This document shows, in pieces, positions 41,508 to 51,493 of a DNA stretch of 64,000 nt (position 1 is its first letter; each line of letters opens with the position of its first letter). The notes beneath the pieces were generated by a model that was given only the letters and a program-made list of their open reading frames with translations, was not told the DNA's origin and made no database searches. A program made the position numbers and the translations under genes. Where the stretch lies: the NCBI RefSeq assembly GCF_038502225.1, contig NW_027196450.1, forward strand, positions 26,805 to 90,804. Direction: 5' to 3'. This DNA is from Cherax quadricarinatus. Taxonomy: Eukaryota > Arthropoda > Malacostraca > Decapoda > Parastacidae.

Positions 41508-44283
41508 AAAGGCCCCTAGGAGCAAGTGGCCATGTGGTTCTGTGCTTTGACTACATAGTTGAGCTCCAAGTGGAGAGAGTAGCAGGAATAGGCTGGGAAA
41601 AAACAAACTACAAAAGGGGGAATTACTCAGGCATGAGGAACTTTCTGCAAGACATTCAGTGGGAGAGGGAACTGACAGGAAAACCAGTACAAGAAATGAT
41701 GGACTATGTGACAACAAAATGCAAGGAGGCAGATGAAAGGTTTGTTCCCAAGGGAAACAGAAATAATGGGAAGAACAGAACGAGTCCTTGGTTCACCCAA
41801 AGGTGTAGGGAGGCAAAAACTAGGTATACTAGAGAATGGAAAAGGTACAGAAGACAGAGAACTCAGGAAAATAAAGAGATTAGCCGAAGAGCCAGAAACG
41901 AATATGCACAGATAAGAAGGGAGGCTCAGCGACAATATGAAAATGATATAGCATCAAAAGTCAAGTCTGACCCGAAGCTGTTTTATAGCCACATCAGGAG
42001 GAAAACAACAGTCAAGGACCAGGTAATCAGACGGAGGAAGGGTGATGGGGAGTTCACAAGAAACGACCGAGAGGTATGTACAGTGGAAACCAGTAGGACC
42101 CCAGGAAATCAGAACAGGGGGGAACACTAACAAGTGCTGGATGAGGTACACATAACCAAGGAGGAGGTGAAGAAGCTGCTATGTGAACTTGACACCTCAA
42201 AGGCAGTGGGGCCAGACAACATCTCTCCATGGGTCCTAAGAGAGGGAGCAGAGATGCTGTGTGTGCCATTAACAAAGATCTTCAGCACATCCATTGAAAC
42301 TGGGCAACTCCCTCAGGTATGGAAGATGGCAAGTGTAGTCCCAATTTTTAAAAAGGGAGACAGACAGGAGGCATTAAACTACAGACCTGTATCACTAACG
42401 TGTATAGTATGCAAAACCACGGCGAAGATCGTCAGGAGGAGAGTGGTGGAGCACCTGGAAAGAAACAAGTGTATAATTGACAACCAGCACGGTTTCAGGG
42501 ATGGAAAATCCTGTGCCACAAACCTACTGGAGTTTTATGACAAGGTGACAGAAGTATGACGTGAGAGAGGGGTGGATCGACTGCATTTTTTTGAACTGCA
42601 AGAAGGACTTCGACACAGTTCCTCACAGCACCTTTCAAGGCAGGTGAAATTGCCGACCTAGAAAATGTACAGAGAACTTTCACGGCACGCATAACGGAGA
42701 TAAAACACCTCAATTACTGGGAGCGCTTGAGGTTTCTAAACCTGTATTCCCTGGAACGCAGGAGGGAGAGATACATGATTATATACACCTGGAAAATCCT
42801 AGAGGGACTAGTACCGAACTTGCACACGAAAATCACTCACTACGAAAGCAAAAGACTTGGCAGACGATGCACCATCCCCCCAATGAAAAGCAGGGGTGTC
42901 ACTAGCACGTTAAGAGACCATACAATAAGTGTCAGGGGCCCGAGACTGTTCAACTGCCTCCCAGCACACATAAGGGGGATTACCAACAGACCCCTGGCAG
43001 TCTTCAAGCAGGCACTGGACAAGCACCTAAAGTCAGTTCCTGATCAGCCGGGCTGTGGCTCGTACGTTGGTTTGCGTGCAGCCAGCAGCAACAGCCTGGT
43101 TGATCAGGCGCTGATCCACCAGGAGGCCTGGTCACAGACCGGGCCGCGGGGGCGTTGACCCCCGAAACTCTCTCCAGGTAAACTCCAGGTCCAGGTAGAG
43201 GTTACTGCAAAAGCTAGAGGATCAGGCACACATAACAGGAAAGGCACTGCAATGGATCAGAGAATACCTGACAGGGAGACAACGAGTCATGGTACGTGAC
43301 GAGGTGTCAGGGTGGGCGCCTGTGACAAGCAGGGTTCCACAGGGGTCAGTTCTAGGACCTGTGCTGTTTTTGGTGTATGTGAATGACATAAAGGAAGGGA
43401 TAGACTCAGAAGTGTCCTTGTTTGCAGATGATGTGAAGTTAATGAGAAGAATCAAATCGGACGAGGATCAGACAGGACTACAAAGAGACCTGGACAGGCT
43501 ACAAGCCTGGTCCAGCAACTGGCTCCTTGAGTATAACTCTGCCAAATGCAAAGTCATGAAGATCAGGGAAGGGCAAAGAAGACCACAAACACAATATAGT
43601 CTAGATGGCCAAAGACTGTAAACCTCACTCAAGGAAAAAGATCTGGGGGTGAGTATAACACTGAGCATGTCTCCTGAGGCACACATCAATCAGATAACTG
43701 CTGCAGCATACGGGCGTCTGGCAAACCTACGAATAGCGTTCCGATACCTCAGTAAGGAATTGTTCAAGACTCTGAACGTCAGGCCCATACTGAAGTATGC
43801 AGCACCAGTTTGGAACCCACACCTGGTGAAGCACGTCAAGAAATTAGAGAAAGTACAAAGGTTTGCAATAAGGCTAGTCTCAGAGCTAAAGGGATTGTCC
43901 TACAAAGAAAAGTTGAGGGAAATCGGCCTGACGACACTGGAGGACAGGAGGGTCAGGGGAGACATGATAACGATATAAAAAATACTGCGCGGAATAGACA
44001 AGGTGGACAAAGATGGGATGTTCCAGAGATGGGACACAGAAACGAGAGGTCACAATTGGAAGTTGAAGACTCAGATGAATCAAAGGGATGTTAGGAAGTA
44101 TTTCTTCAGTCAGGCAGTGGAACAGCCTAGAAAGTGATGTAGTGGAGGCGGGAACCATACATAGTTTTAAGGCGAGGTTTGATAAAGCTCATGGAGCAGG
44201 GAGAGAGAGGACCTAGTAGCAATCAATGAAGAGGTGGGGCCAGGAGCTATGGCTCGACCCCTGCAACCACAAATAGGTGAGTA
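41505..44283 (+). pseudogene. L2-like LINE with degraded ORF2
   Basis: Plus strand. It carries the pre-RT basic region (frame 41534-42130: FLQDIQWERELTG, WFTQRCREAKTRY), RT blocks (42134-42559: NYRPVSLTCIVCK and QHGFRDGKSCATNLLEFYD; 43289-43621: VPQGSVLGPVLFLVYVND and LFADDVKL) and the tail (43649-43978: RPILKYAAPVWNPHL, LTTLEDRRVRGD). Several stops and shifts are present. A CR1 fragment is inserted at the codons for FDTVPH. The 3' UTR ends ...cccctgcaaccacaaataggtgagtac and runs straight into (CA)n. No endonuclease is seen upstream. Confidence 0.85.
42620..43195 (+). mobile_element. CR1-group LINE fragment (f) inside the L2-like LINE
   Basis: Plus strand, the last ~185 codons of CR1-group ORF2 (from APFKAGEIADLENVQ; open frame 42727-43158 ending GPRGR) plus tail repeats (tccaggtaaactccaggtcc). 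It splits the L2 codons for ...VPHS and RLLQKLE. Very similar to copies e and g, so it is recent. Confidence 0.85.
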
Positions 44284-44296
44284 CACACACACACAT

Positions 44297-44388
<92 letters not shown>
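44284..44388. repeat. (CA)n microsatellite at an L2 3' end
   Basis: About 105 bp of CA directly after the LINE tail gtgagta. Confidence 0.95.
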
Positions 44389-44768
44389 CCTGATGACACT
44401 GGAGGACAGGAGACATAGGGACGACATGATAATGCCATACAAAATACTGAGAGGAATTGACAAGGTGAACAAAGACAGGATGTTCCAGAGATTGGACACA
44501 GCAACAAGGGGACACAGTTGGAAGTTGAAGACACAGATGAATCACAGGGATGTAAGGAAGTATTTCTTCAGCCACAGAGTAGTCAGGAAGTGGAATAGTT
44601 TGGGAAGTGATGTAGTGGAGGCAGGATCCATACATAGCTTTAAGCAGAGGTATGATAAAGCTCACGGTTCAGGGAGAGTGACTTAGTAGTGACCAGTGAA
44701 GAGGCAGGGCAAGGAGCTTGTACTCGACCCCTGCAACCTCAACTAGGTGAGTGCAACTAGGTGAGTAC
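44389..44768 (+). mobile_element. L2-like LINE 3' fragment
   Basis: Plus strand: LMTLEDRRHRDD to FSHRVVRKWNSLGSD and the tail ending cctcaactaggtgagt, repeated once (gcaactaggtgagtacac), then CA repeats again. Confidence 0.8.
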
Positions 44769-44780
44769 ACATGCACACAT

Positions 44781-44841
<61 letters not shown>

Positions 44842-44848
44842 CACACAG
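44769..44848. repeat. (CA)n microsatellite at a second L2 3' end
   Basis: About 80 bp, CA with a few catg interruptions, again starting at a LINE tail. Confidence 0.95.
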
Positions 44849-47578
44849 TGTTGTGTAGTGTGTAGTGCAGTGTTGTATTGTGTAGTGCAGGGTTGTGTTG
44901 TCTAGTGTGTAGTGCAGTGTTGTGTAGTGCAGTGTTGTACTGTGTAGTATGTAGTGCTGTGTTGTGTTGCGTAGTGCAGTGTTGTGTCGTGTGTAGTGCA
45001 GTGTAGTGTTGTGTAATGTGTAGAGCAGTGTTGTGTAGTGTGTAGAGCAGCATAGTGTTGTGCAGTGTGTAGTGGAGTGTTGTGTAGTGTGTAGTGCAGT
45101 GTTGTGTAGAGTAGTGCAGTGTTGTGTTGTGTAGTGTAGTGCAGTGTTGTGTAGTACAGTGTTGTGTAGTGTGTAGTGCAGTGTTGTGTAGTGTTGTGTT
45201 GTGTTGTGTAGTGTTGTGTTGTGTAGTGTGCAGTATTGTGTTGTGTAGTGTGTAGTGCAGTGTTGTGTAGTATAGTGTTGTGTAGTGCAGTGTTGTGTAG
45301 TGTGTTGTGTAGTGCAGTGTTGTGTAGTGCAGTGTTGTGTAGTGCAGTGTTGTGTAGTGTGGTGTTGTGTAGTGCAGTGTTGTGTAGTATAGTGTTGTGT
45401 AGTGCAGTGTTGTGTAGTGTGTTGTGTAGTGCAGTGTTGTGTAGTGCAGTGTTGTGTAGTGCAGTGTTGTGTAGTATAGTGTTGTGTAGTCCAGTATTCT
45501 GAAGTGTAGTGCAGTGTTGTGTAGTGTAGTGTTGTGTAGGGCAGTGTAGTGTAGTGCAGTGTTGTGTTGTGTAGTGCACTGTTGTGTAGTGCACTGTTGT
45601 GTAGTGTGGTGTGTAGTGCAGTGTTGTGTAGTGGTGTTGTGTAGTGCAGTGTTGTGTAGTATAGTGTTGTGTAGTGCAGTGTTGTGTAATGTGTTGTGTA
45701 GTGTAGTGTTGTGTAGAGTGTAGTGCAGTGTTGTGTAGTGTTGTGTAGTGCTGTGTAGTCCAGTGTAGTGTAGTGTTGTGTAGTGTAGTGCAGTGTTGTG
45801 TAGTGTTGTGTAGTCCAGTGTAGTGTAGTGTTGTGTAGTGGTGTTGTGTAGTGTTGTGTTGTGTAGTGTGCAGTATTGTGTTGTGTAGTGTGTAGTGCAG
45901 TGTTGTGTAGTGTGTAGTGCAGTGTTGTGTAGTGTTGTGTTGTGTAGTGTGCAGTATTGTGTTGTGTAGTGTGTAGTGCAGTGTTGTGTTGTGTAGTGTG
46001 TAGTGCAGTGTTGTGTAGTGTGTAGTGCAGTGTTGTGTAGTACAGTGTTGTGTAGTGTGTAGTGCAGTGTTGTGTAGAGTAGTGCAGTGTTGTGTTGTGT
46101 AGTGTGTAGTGCAGTGTTGTGTAGTGTTGTGTTGTGTTGTGTAGTGTTGTGTTGTGTAGTGTGTAGTGCAGTGTTGTGTAGTACAGTGTTGTGTAGTACA
46201 GTGTTGTGTAGTGTGTAGTGCAGTGTTGTGTAGAGTAGTGCAGTGTTGTGTTGTGTAGTGTAGTGCAGTGTTGTGTAGTACAGTGTTGTGTAGTGTGTAG
46301 TGCAGTGTTGTGTAGTGCAGTGTTGTGCAGTGCAGTGTTGTGTAGTGCAGTGTTGTGTAGTGTTGTGTAGAGTAGTGCAGTGTTGTGTTGTGTAGTGTAG
46401 TGCAGTGTTGTGTAGTACAGTGTTGTGTAGTGTGTAGTGCAGTGTTGTGTAGTACAGTGTTGTGTAGTGTGTAGTGCAGTGTTGTGTAGAGTAGTGCAGT
46501 GTTGTGTTGTGTAGTGTGTAGTGCAGTGTTGTGTAGTACAGTGTTGTGTAGTACAGTGTTGTGTAGTGTGTAGTGCAGTGTTGTATAGTGTAGTGCAGTG
46601 TTGTGTTGTGTAGTGTAGTGCAGTGTTGTGTAGTACAGTGTTGTGTAGTGTGTAGTGCAGTGTTGTGTAGTGTTGTGTTGTGTTGTGTAGTGCAGTGTTG
46701 TGTAGCATAGTGTTGTGTAGTGCAGTGTTGTGTAGCGTAGTGTTGTGTAGTGCAGTGTTGTGTAGTGCAGTGTTGTGTAGTGCAGTGTTGTGTAGTGCAG
46801 TGTTGTGTAGTGCAGTGTTGTGTAGTGCAGTGTTGTGTAGTGCAGTGTTGTGTAGTGCAGTGTTGTGTAGTGCAGTGTTGTGTAGTGCAGTGTTGTGTAG
46901 TGCAGTGTTGTGTAGTGCAGTGTTGTGTAGTGCAGTGTTGTGTAGTGCAGTGTTGTGTAGTGCAGTGTTGTGTAGTGCAGTGTTGTGTAGTGTAGTGTTG
47001 TGTAGTGTAGTGCAGTGTTGTGTAGTGCAGTGTTGTGTAGTGCAGTGTTGTGTAGTGCAGTGTTGTGTAGTGTAGTGCAGTGTTGTGTAGTGTAGTGTTG
47101 TGTAGCATAGTGTTGTGTAGTGTAGTGCAGTGTTGTGTAGTGTAGTGCAGTGTTGTGTAGTGCAGTGTTTACTGTTGTATAGTGCACTGTTGTGTTGTGT
47201 AGTGCAGTGTTGTGTGGTGCAGTGTTGTGTGGTGAAGTGTTGTGCAGTGTTGTGTTGTGTAATGCAGTGTTGTGCAGTGTTGTGTTGTGTAGTTCAGTGT
47301 TGTGTAGTGCAGTGTTGTGTAGGGTAGTGTTGTGTAGTGCAGTGTTGTGTAGTGCAGTGTGTAGTGCAGTGTTGTGTAGTGCAGTGTAATGTAGTGCAGT
47401 GTTGTGTAGTGCAGTGTTGTGTCTAGTGTGTAGTGCAGTGTTGTGTAGTGTGCAGTGCAGTGTTGTATTGTGTAGTGCAGTGTTGTGTCTAGTGTGTAGT
47501 GCAGTGTTGTGTAGTGTGTAATGCAGTGTTATATTGTGTAGTGCAGTATTGTGTCTAGTGTGTAGTGCAGTGTTGTAC
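44849..47578. repeat. 15-bp satellite array, 2.7 kb
   Basis: Built from gtgcagtgttgtgta, with shortened or extended variants (gtgtagtgttgtgta, gtgtgtagtgcagt, agtacagt). The run 46745-46990 is about 16 perfect units. Being a multiple of three and stop-free, the unit produces overlapping minus-strand frames of 679-783 codons and plus-strand Cys-rich frames; these are artefacts. The G/T-rich strand is the plus strand. The array restarts for about 140 bp at 56728. Confidence 0.95.
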
Positions 47579-47614
47579 TTTTACCTGGAATTTACCTGGA
47601 GAGAGTTCCGGGGG

Positions 47615-50600
47615 TCAACGCCCCCGCGGCCCGGTCTGTGACCAGGCCTCCTGGTGGATCAGAGCCTGATCAACCAGGCTGTTGCTGCTGGCTGCACGCA
47701 AACCAACGTACGAGCCACAGCCCGGCTGGTCAGGAACCGACTTTAGGTGCTTGTCCAGTGCCAGCTTGAAGACTGCCAGGGGTCTGTTGGTAATCCCCCT
47801 TATGTATGCTGGGAGGCAGTTGAACAGTCTCGGGCCCCTGACACTTATTGTATGGTCTCTTAACGTGCTAGTGACACCCCTGCTTTTCATTGGGGGGATG
47901 GTGCATCGTCTGCCAAGTCTTTTGCTTTCGTAGTGAGTGATTTTCGTGTGCAAGTTCGGTACTAGTCCCTCTAGGATTTTCCAGGTGTATATAATCATGT
48001 ATCTCTCCCTCCTGCGTTCCAGGGAATACAGGTTTAGGAACCTCAAGCGCTCCCAGTAATTGAGGTGTTTTATCTCCGTTATGCGCGCCGTGAAAGTTCT
48101 CTGTACATTTTCTAGGTCGGCAATTTCACCTGCCTTGAAAGGTGCTGTTAGTGTGCAGCAATATTCCAGCCTAGATAGAACAAGTGACCTGAAGAGTGTC
48201 ATCATGGGCTTGGCCTCCCTAGTTTTGAAGGTTCTCATTATCCATCCTGTCATTTTTCTAGCAGATGCGATTGATACAATGTTATGGTCCTTGAAGGTGA
48301 GATCCTCCGACATGATCACTCCCAGGTCTTTGACGTTGGTGTTTCGCTCTATTTTGTGGCCAGAATTTGTTTTGTACTCTGATGAAGATTTAATTTCCTC
48401 GTGTTTACCATATCTGAGTAATTGAAATTTCTCATCGTTGAACTTCATATTGTTTTCTGCAGCCCACTGAAAGATTTGGTTGATGTCCGCCTGGAGCCTT
48501 GCAGTGTCTGCAATGGAAGACACTGTCATGCAGATTCGGGTGTCATCTGCAAAGGAAGACACGGTGCTGTGGCTGACATCCTTGTCTATGTCGGATATGA
48601 GGATGAGGAACAAGATGGGAGCGAGTACTGTGCCTTGTGGAACAGAGCTTTTCACCGTAGCTGCCTCGGACTTTACTCTGTTGACGACTACTCTCTGTGT
48701 TCTGTTAGTGAGGAAATTATAGATCCATCGACCGACTTTTCCTGTTATTCCTTTAGCACGCATTTTGTGCGCTATTACGCCATGGTCACACTTGTCGAAG
48801 GCTTTTGCAAAGTCTGTATATATTACATCTGCATTCTTTTTGTCTTCTAGTGCATTTAGGACCTTGTCGTAGTGATCCAATAGTTGAGACAGACAGGAGC
48901 GACCTGTTCTAAACCCATGTTGCCCTGGGTTGTGTAACTGATGGGTTTCTAGATGGGTGGTGATCTTGCTTCTTAGGACCCTTTCAAAGATTTTTATGAT
49001 ATGGGATGTTAGTGCTATCGGTCTGTAGTTCTTTGCTGTTGCTTTACTGCCCCCTTTGTGGAGTGGGGCTATGTCTGTTGTTTTTAGTAACTGTGGGACG
49101 ACCCCCGTGTCCATGCTCCCTCTCCATAGGATGGAAAAGGCTCGTGATAGGGGCTTCTTGCAGTTCTTGATGAACACGGAGTTCCATGAGTCTGGCCCTG
49201 GGGCAGAGTGCATGGGCATGTCATTTATCGCCTGTTCGAAGTCATTTGGCGTCAGGATAACATCGGATAGGCTTGTGTTAATCAAATTTTGTGGCTCTCT
49301 CATAAAAAATTCATTTTGATCTTCGACTCTCAGTCTGGTTAGCGGCTTGCTAAAAACTGAGTCATATTGGGACTTGAGTAGCTCACTCATTTCCTTGCTG
49401 TCATCTGTGTAGGACCCATCTTGTTTAAGTAGGGGCCCAATACTGGACGTTGTTCTCGATTTTGATTTGGCATAGGAGAAGAAATACTTTGGGTTTCTTT
49501 CGATTTCATTTATGGCTTTTAGTTCTTCCCGCGATTCCTGACTCCTAAAGGATTCTTTTAGCTTAAGTTCGATGCTTGCTATTTCTCTGACCAGTGTCTC
49601 CCTATGCATTTCAGATATATTGACCTCTTTTAGCCGCTCTGTTATTCTTTTCCGTCGCCTGTAAAGGGAGCGCCTGTCTCTTTCTATTTTACATCTACTC
49701 CTCCTTTTTCTTAGAGGAATAAGCCTTGTGCATACATCGAGTGCCACCGAGTTAATCTGTTCTAGGCATAAGTTGGGGTCTGTGTTGCTTAGTATATCTT
49801 CCCAGCTTATATCGGTTAGGACTTGGTTTACTTGGTCCCACTTTATGTTTTTGTTATTGAAGTTGAATTTGGTGAATGCTCCCTCGTGACTAGTCTCATT
49901 ATGTCGGTCTGGGGCTCCACGCATACATGTCTGAACCTCAATTATGTTGTGATCTGAGTATATTGTTTTTGATATGGTGACATTTCTTATCAGATCATCA
50001 TTGTTAGTGAAGATGAGGTCCAGTGTATTCTCCAGTCTAGTAGGCTCTATTATTTGCTGGTTTAAATTGAATTTTGTGCAGAGATTTAAAAGCTCGTGTG
50101 AGTGTGAGTTTTCATCAGAGCTGCCTCCTGGTGTTATTACTGCAACAATATTATTTGCTATATTCCTCCATTTTAGGTGCCTTAAGTTGAAATCCCCCAG
50201 GAGCAAGATGTTGGGTGCAGGAGCTGGAAGATTTTCCAGACAGTGGTCAATCTTTAACAGCTGTTCCTGGAATTGCTGGGATGTTGCATCCGGAGGCTTG
50301 TAGACTACCACAATGACTAGGTTTTGGTTCTCGACCTTTACTGCTAAAACTTCCACTACATCATTTGAGGCATTAAGCAGTTCTGTGCAAACAAGTGACT
50401 CTGCAATGTACAGGCCAACCCCCCTCTTTTGCCTGTTCACTCTGTCACATCTGTATAGGTTGTAACCTGGGATCCATATTTCGTTGTCCAAGTGATCCTT
50501 TATGTGGGTCTCAGTGAAAGCCGTGAACATTGCCTTTGCCTCTGCAAGCAGTCCACGGATGAAAGGTATTTTGTTGTTTGTTGCTGGCTTTAGACCCTGT

Positions 50601-50671
50601 ATATTTGCAAAGAAGAATGTTATCGGACTGGTGGTATTGTTGGTACTGGGGGGGGATTTTTTTTCCGGCAT
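47615..50671 (-). CDS. CR1-group ORF2: endonuclease and reverse transcriptase, 1018 aa
   Basis: Intact. APE-type endonuclease in the first ~230 residues (FFFANIQGLKP, FTETHIKD, LLLGDFNLRHLKW, YSDHNIIE), a linker with a basic Arg-rich block (RKRRSRCKIERDRRSLYRRR), RT with YRPIALTSHIIKIFERVL, HGFRTGRSCLSQLLDHYD, AFDKCDHG, VPQGTVLAPILFLILISD and the catalytic FADD, then the tail GPRLFNCLPAYIRG to EAWSQTGPRGR. I chose the start MPEKK at 50671, not the longer frame to 50722, because that ATG overlaps the ORF1 stop. Copy e is almost the same protein. Confidence 0.9.
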   Translation of the reverse strand: MPEKKSPPSTNNTTSPITFFFANIQGLKPATNNKIPFIRGLLAEAKAMFTAFTETHIKDHLDNEIWIPGYNLYRCDRVNRQKRGVGLYIAESLVCTELLNASNDVVEVLAVKVENQNLVIVVVYKPPDATSQQFQEQLLKIDHCLENLPAPAPNILLLGDFNLRHLKWRNIANNIVAVITPGGSSDENSHSHELLNLCTKFNLNQQIIEPTRLENTLDLIFTNNDDLIRNVTISKTIYSDHNIIEVQTCMRGAPDRHNETSHEGAFTKFNFNNKNIKWDQVNQVLTDISWEDILSNTDPNLCLEQINSVALDVCTRLIPLRKRRSRCKIERDRRSLYRRRKRITERLKEVNISEMHRETLVREIASIELKLKESFRSQESREELKAINEIERNPKYFFSYAKSKSRTTSSIGPLLKQDGSYTDDSKEMSELLKSQYDSVFSKPLTRLRVEDQNEFFMREPQNLINTSLSDVILTPNDFEQAINDMPMHSAPGPDSWNSVFIKNCKKPLSRAFSILWRGSMDTGVVPQLLKTTDIAPLHKGGSKATAKNYRPIALTSHIIKIFERVLRSKITTHLETHQLHNPGQHGFRTGRSCLSQLLDHYDKVLNALEDKKNADVIYTDFAKAFDKCDHGVIAHKMRAKGITGKVGRWIYNFLTNRTQRVVVNRVKSEAATVKSSVPQGTVLAPILFLILISDIDKDVSHSTVSSFADDTRICMTVSSIADTARLQADINQIFQWAAENNMKFNDEKFQLLRYGKHEEIKSSSEYKTNSGHKIERNTNVKDLGVIMSEDLTFKDHNIVSIASARKMTGWIMRTFKTREAKPMMTLFRSLVLSRLEYCCTLTAPFKAGEIADLENVQRTFTARITEIKHLNYWERLRFLNLYSLERRRERYMIIYTWKILEGLVPNLHTKITHYESKRLGRRCTIPPMKSRGVTSTLRDHTISVRGPRLFNCLPAYIRGITNRPLAVFKLALDKHLKSVPDQPGCGSYVGLRAASSNSLVDQALIHQEAWSQTGPRGR

Positions 50672-50673
50672 TA
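50669..50673 (-). promoter_or_regulatory. UAAUG stop-start overlap between ORF1 and ORF2
   Basis: On the element strand TAATG joins the ORF1 stop (TAA, after NRYRY) and the ORF2 start (ATG). Such overlaps are known to couple translation of ORF2 to ORF1 in the silkworm LINE SART1; the same mechanism here is inference. Confidence 0.6.
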
Positions 50674-51493
50674 GTATCTGTATCTGTTGGTTTGCAGTGG
50701 AGGCCATCGACTGTGGTTCCACTCCAGGAATGACTGGATTTGGTGTACGATTTCTGCCATTTCCTGCCAGTTTTTTTCCTTCCTGGCACTAAAAAACCTC
50801 TCCCTCTTGAGTGGCTGTGGCTACCCAGGTTTTCCCATGGCCTGGATGTTTTGTATCTTTTTGTCCCCTTTAGATGGTATGCCTGGCAATTTAAGTTATA
50901 GCACAGTCTTTCCTGTACTGAAGAGGTACACAGTTCAGGGTGAAAAAGCTTACAGGAGGAAGGGAGTTTGCATTTTCCTGTTGTCATATGGGCATGGCAT
51001 TTTCTAGGGTGGTCATAGTTGCACGTCCCATCTGTTTTTCCAGATTTCCCATGCCAGCAGATACCAAGTGCATAGTATGTGCACAGGCTTGGTTTCCGTT
51101 TGCCTTGGGTTTCTGTGACTGTATTCCCTGTTGGTGCATGTTTCCCTGTCTTACTTCTATCATCCCTAGCACCAACAATGGAGCTCCCACCAGTTGTTTT
51201 TGGTAATATATCCTCACTATTGCTAGTGGAGTCCTCTTGTTTGCTATTTCCTGCTTTATTTCTAGTTTGCAATATTGGTTTTATCTTATCTTTGACTACA
51301 CTTGTTTCCCTACTATGGCTCCTGTCCCCTATGAGGTTATTTATATATATTCCTTCCTGCGTATAATTCCCGACTACCTGGACAAAATCTCCAGCTTCAC
51401 CATTACTGTCTCCCAGGACAGCACCTCCAGCTTCACCATTACTGTCTCCCAGGACAGCACCTCCAGCTTCACCATTACTGTCTCCCAGGACAG
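50671..51493 (-). pseudogene. CR1-group ORF1 with CCCH zinc fingers, one frameshift, 5' truncated
   Basis: The frame is open from a repeat-rich N-terminus at 51493 (no ATG; a stop lies just upstream at the truncation) through the zinc-finger block CTYYALGICWHG ... CNYDHPRKC ... CKLFHPELC ... CYNLNCQAYH, three CCCH-like fingers of the RNA-binding type, to FLVPGRK. After an A-run near 50775 it loses frame. In the alternative frame the expected end (NWQEMAEIVHQIQSF ... NRYRY) reaches the TAATG. One base in the A homopolymer therefore separates it from an open ORF1. Confidence 0.75.
51388..51493. repeat. 36-bp tandem repeat in ORF1, three units
   Basis: Three almost identical 36-bp units (ccagcttcaccattactgtc, then tcccaggacagcacct). 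They are in frame with ORF1 on the minus strand, giving a 12-residue repeat GDSNGEAGGAVL. Confidence 0.85.

Larger units (their letters stand above)
47579..51493 (-). mobile_element. CR1-group LINE, longest copy (g)
   Basis: Reverse strand, 3.9 kb, inserted in the 15-bp satellite (array sequence abuts its 3' end). It carries most of ORF1 and a complete ORF2. The 3' end has no poly(A) but 11-bp tandem units (tccaggtaaac, about two copies), the kind of tail known for CR1-group LINEs. ORF2 is intact, so this could be an active source of the many fragments in the window if ORF1 can be spared or supplied. Confidence 0.85.

Noticed and set aside
44669..47187. Three overlapping minus-strand frames of 679-783 codons (Thr/His/Leu-rich)
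   Set aside because: They are translations of a 15-bp, stop-free satellite in all frames; no domain, no start context, and equal openness in several frames.
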